Shown piece by piece: positions 61,593 to 64,000 of a DNA stretch of 64,000 bases. The notes below the pieces were generated by a model. The model was not told the origin of the DNA and did not search any database. It worked only from the letters and a program-made list of their open reading frames with translations. Numbering within the stretch: the first letter of the stretch is position 1; every line of letters begins with the position of its first letter. The position numbers and the translations under genes are program-made. The stretch is from Alphaproteobacteria bacterium (GTDB lineage Bacteria; Pseudomonadota; Alphaproteobacteria; UBA828). The stretch spans positions 1-64,000 of the forward strand of contig WTGU01000087.1 of the NCBI GenBank assembly GCA_011523425.1, in the 5' to 3' direction.

Positions 61593-61667
61593 ATGGGGGG
61601 CGAACCCAGGCGGGCATCAGACTGCCCCGTTGCCGCGCCTCTCAGGGGGGCCATACTGCGCGCCGAT

Positions 61668-61685
61668 CACCCCCAGTAGGGGGTG
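61668..61685. terminator. Hairpin between convergent genes
   Basis: CACCCCC and GGGGGTG form a perfect 7-bp stem around AGTA, between the giant gene stop (61592) and the LarA-like stop (61695). No T-run follows, so termination would be weak or factor-assisted. Confidence 0.4.
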
Positions 61686-61694
61686 CGAGTACCA

Positions 61695-62984
61695 CTACGC
61701 GGCGGTGGGGCGGTGGACGGGCACCAGGTAGGGCCCTTCGGGAATCACGGCGATGCGGTTGTCGCGGTGCCGGGCGACACTGTCGGCCACGGCACCGGCG
61801 AGCGACTCGGTCATCCGGACCCCGGTGAGCGCGCGCTCCTCCGGCGCGAGGCCCTCGGTGAAGAGGTAGACGGTGCCGGCCCGCATCGGGCGGAGCTGCA
61901 TCTCGGTCTGCCACTCGTCGACCGCGGCATGGATCTTGCCGCTGATCTCGTCGAGGAAGCGCTCCGGCCCGTTCTCCACCAGGCGGCGCTGGGCGTCGGC
62001 GTAGTGGACTGAACCGAGCCCTTCGGAGCATGCCGATGCGACGATGAGGTCGCCGCCCGGCTCCAGGATCTCCAGCGGCCCGACCATGCCCTTGACCGTC
62101 TGGTAGTAGGTGGCGTCGAGAGGGTAGCCGGCGGCGCTCGTCAGCACCGTGCTGAAGCGCTCGGCGACGGGAACCGTGGCGTAACGTGCGGCGAAGCGCA
62201 CCGCCGCCTCGTGGCTCGCCACGACCTCGCCGTAGTTGAGAAAGGCGATGCGGCGCTCGTCGTCGATGACGCTGTTCACCGCCCGGGCGCCGCCGAGCAT
62301 CGCCATGATCTCCAGTTGCTCCTCGTGCAGCGGGTTCCCCTCCAGCACACAGTTAGTGCAGTTGGGATGCTCCATGAAGCGCGCGCTGTGGAAGGTGGTG
62401 ATGGTCTCGGCGTGGGCGACGCCGGGCGCGATCACCTTGCGCCCGCCGGACCAGCCGGCCATGAAGTGCGGCTCCACCAGGCCCGTCGCGATGCGCAGGT
62501 CGGCGTCCACGAAGCGCCGGTCGAGCCGCACGACCGTGCCGCGCCGGGTGGTGCCGAGAAGCACGTGGTCCTCGTCGTTCCGGGCGAAGTGGTTCGCCAC
62601 CTCCACCGTCTCCAGCACCCAGGGATCGCCCACCAGGGAGGCGAGCTCCTCTCCCTCATTGGGGCGGTGCAGCCCGGTCGCCACCAGCACCGTGATCTGC
62701 GCCGGCTCGACCCCGGCAGCGAGCAGGGTGCGGACGAGCGGCGGCAGGATCGTGCCGTTGGGCACCGGCCGTGTGAAGTCGCAGATGAGGATGCAGACGC
62801 GCCGCGCCTCTGCCGCTTCTTCCGCGAGCGGCGGGCAGCCTACGGGCCGGGCAAGCGCATCCTCCATCGCCAGTGCAGGCTGGGCGAGCAGCGGCATGGC
62901 CTGCTTCTCGATCAGGGTAAGGTCCAGCGACTCGGGCAGATCGACCGCGCGCATGCCCCGGCCATAGTTCAGGTGGACGCGCAT
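61695..62984 (-). CDS. LarA-family nickel-pincer racemase/epimerase
   Basis: This 429-residue protein is of the lactate racemase family. Conserved residues are Asp69 and Arg72 (CDFTRPVP), His106 (GLHRPN), His173 (EPHFMAGWSGGRK), Lys183 and His206 (MEHPN). They match the Asp72, Arg73, His108, His174, Lys184 and His200 of Lactiplantibacillus LarA, the enzyme whose Lys binds the nickel pincer. Family members racemise or epimerise 2-hydroxyacids. No larB, larC or larE cofactor gene is next to it. It lies 7 bp after a glutamate-synthase-like gene on the same strand, so the two form a unit. Confidence 0.88.
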   Translation of the reverse strand: MRVHLNYGRGMRAVDLPESLDLTLIEKQAMPLLAQPALAMEDALARPVGCPPLAEEAAEARRVCILICDFTRPVPNGTILPPLVRTLLAAGVEPAQITVLVATGLHRPNEGEELASLVGDPWVLETVEVANHFARNDEDHVLLGTTRRGTVVRLDRRFVDADLRIATGLVEPHFMAGWSGGRKVIAPGVAHAETITTFHSARFMEHPNCTNCVLEGNPLHEEQLEIMAMLGGARAVNSVIDDERRIAFLNYGEVVASHEAAVRFAARYATVPVAERFSTVLTSAAGYPLDATYYQTVKGMVGPLEILEPGGDLIVASACSEGLGSVHYADAQRRLVENGPERFLDEISGKIHAAVDEWQTEMQLRPMRAGTVYLFTEGLAPEERALTGVRMTESLAGAVADSVARHRDNRIAVIPEGPYLVPVHRPTAA

Positions 62985-62991
62985 CGCCCCC

Positions 62992-64000
62992 CTACTTTGT
63001 GCCTGCGAGAGGGATACCGGTTGCGGTTGCGGTTGCGACGGTGAGCGCGCGCAGGTCTTCGGGCTCGACGTTCTGGAGGTTCGTCTTGCCGGTACACCGC
63101 GCCATCATGGAGGCCTCCGACGCGGTGGCCTTGAGGATGTTGGTGGTGCCGTGGGAGCGGTCCTCGTCGCTGCGGTCGGCCTCGAAGGCGAGCTCGCGGG
63201 TGCCGGTGATCGCGCCGCCGGCGGCCAGCCCCACGGCGACGCCGAGCACCACGGCGACCGCGCCCAAGGCAATCACCTTCGCCGCATCGGTGCCGGAGCG
63301 CACGCCGCCGAAGTAGACGAGGTCGATCTCCTCCTCGCGGTCCAGCCGGCGCAGGATCGCCACCGCATCGCGCAGGATGGTGAGGTCCGGCGCGCCGCCC
63401 AGCTCCGCCCAGGGCGCGCCGAGGCTGGCGCTGCCGTCCAGCAGCAGCATGTCGAATCCCTGATCGAGGGCGTAGGGGATCGCGTCTTCCAGAAGCTGCG
63501 GCGAGGAGACGGCAAGCCCCAGCACCTGGCCCGGCGCCGCCTTCGCCGCCTCCACCGGGGCGAAGCGGTGGCCGAGGGAGTAGACCAGCCCGGCCGCGTC
63601 CGCGCTCGGCGCGAGCTGCCCCGGCAGCACCAGCTGGAACCAGCGGGTATCGACGCCGATGGGCCTGACCCCGAGATAGCTCGCATCCGCCTCCGCAATC
63701 CCGCGCGCCACCGCAGCCCGCACCTCGGCGGGCGCATCGTCGAAGCCCGTCACCAGGAAGGGCAGCGCCAGATCGACCGCGCCCACGGTGGTGCCGATGC
63801 GGCAGGCCTCGCGGTAGGGGTCGATCACCAGCCGCGAGAGATTGGCCGGCAGGAAGGCGAGATCGTCCAGTACCCCCGGAAGCGCGTCCGGGAAGGGGTC
63901 GTCGCGCTCGGCCATGCGCTTGTCCAGCATCGCCTTCTGGCGCACCGTGTCGTCCGGCCCGGTGCGCGCCATCACGAAGATGTCCTCCCGGTGCCCCACC
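62992..64000 (-). CDS. Glutamate-synthase-like FMN-domain protein, N-terminus probably beyond the window
   Basis: About 335 residues of a TIM-barrel FMN protein like the synthase domain of GltB/MgsC are visible. FDDAPAEVRAAVARG, LLLDGSASLGAPWAELGGAPDLTI and the phosphate-binding FGGVRSGTDAAKVIALGAVAVVLGVAVG fit that domain. The chain ends LTVATATATGIPLAGTK, as family members do. The Cys cluster for [3Fe-4S] is not seen, and the only Cys in the last block is in MMARCTGK. The frame is open to the right edge, and a GTG at 63999 is the first visible start. The true start probably lies outside, because such proteins are 400-500 residues. It is 7 bp upstream of the larA-like gene, which suggests a joint function. 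Confidence 0.65.
   Translation of the reverse strand, partial: VGHREDIFVMARTGPDDTVRQKAMLDKRMAERDDPFPDALPGVLDDLAFLPANLSRLVIDPYREACRIGTTVGAVDLALPFLVTGFDDAPAEVRAAVARGIAEADASYLGVRPIGVDTRWFQLVLPGQLAPSADAAGLVYSLGHRFAPVEAAKAAPGQVLGLAVSSPQLLEDAIPYALDQGFDMLLLDGSASLGAPWAELGGAPDLTILRDAVAILRRLDREEEIDLVYFGGVRSGTDAAKVIALGAVAVVLGVAVGLAAGGAITGTRELAFEADRSDEDRSHGTTNILKATASEASMMARCTGKTNLQNVEPEDLRALTVATATATGIPLAGTK

Noticed and set aside
1-64000. tRNA, rRNA, transposase or integrase genes
   Set aside because: No cloverleaf, rRNA core, DDE-type or tyrosine recombinase motif was recognised. A tRNAscan and Infernal run would be needed to exclude small RNAs fully.

Overview
The window is high-GC DNA (about two thirds G+C by eye) packed with genes and reads as one stretch of a free-living alphaproteobacterial chromosome. 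A Rhodospirillales-like host is an inference. It rests on the block mltB-rlpA-dacC-tmk-holB-metG-tatD-PhnP-like hydrolase, the YhdP/AsmA-like protein divergent from glnE, and a paired hairpin repeat of the 'ATGGCCGGGCTTGTCCCGGCCAT' kind common between alphaproteobacterial genes. No tRNA, rRNA, CRISPR array, transposase or phage gene was seen.

Positions 1-16362 are a series of catabolic clusters, almost all on the minus strand. Two HpcH/HpaI-type aldolases precede a solute-binding protein gene cut by the window edge. A bile-acid:sodium-symporter family transporter diverges from them. Next comes hyuA-hyuB-gamma-isochorismatase, an ATP-dependent hydantoinase or ketone-carboxylase module with an N-carbamoylsarcosine-amidase-like enzyme. 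A cytochrome c' gene diverges from it. The third cluster runs pxpB-pxpC-pxpB-pxpC, D-tartrate-dehydratase-like enolase, Bcr/CflA-type MFS transporter and BKACE (beta-keto acid cleavage enzyme). It holds two 5-oxoprolinase-type BC cassettes and no pxpA.

Positions 16603-23095 (plus strand) hold a fused E1 alpha-beta 2-oxoacid dehydrogenase and a 1312-residue lipoprotein with six PPC-like repeats and a C-terminal outer-membrane barrel. Positions 23135-37514 are mostly housekeeping: MazG, the peptidoglycan/tmk/holB/metG operon, a 2-hydroxyacid dehydrogenase, a class III aminotransferase, an acyl-CoA synthetase and a DsbA-like protein. Positions 37542-45297 hold the YhdP/AsmA-like protein, which contains an exact 534-bp-period triplication, then glnE and a BCP-type peroxiredoxin. 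Positions 45373-47447 hold a tungsten-type aldehyde:ferredoxin oxidoreductase with a MoaD-like partner.

After about 1 kb without a convincing gene, one 13.2-kb gene (48438-61592) encodes a 4384-residue Calx-beta-rich surface protein ending in an autotransporter-like barrel. The window closes with a LarA-family racemase and a glutamate-synthase-like FMN protein. The best leads are the duplicated pxpBC cassettes, the hydantoinase/gamma/amidase module, the two barrel-anchored repeat proteins, the YhdP triplication and the AOR-MoaD pair. All functions are read from motifs without database searches.
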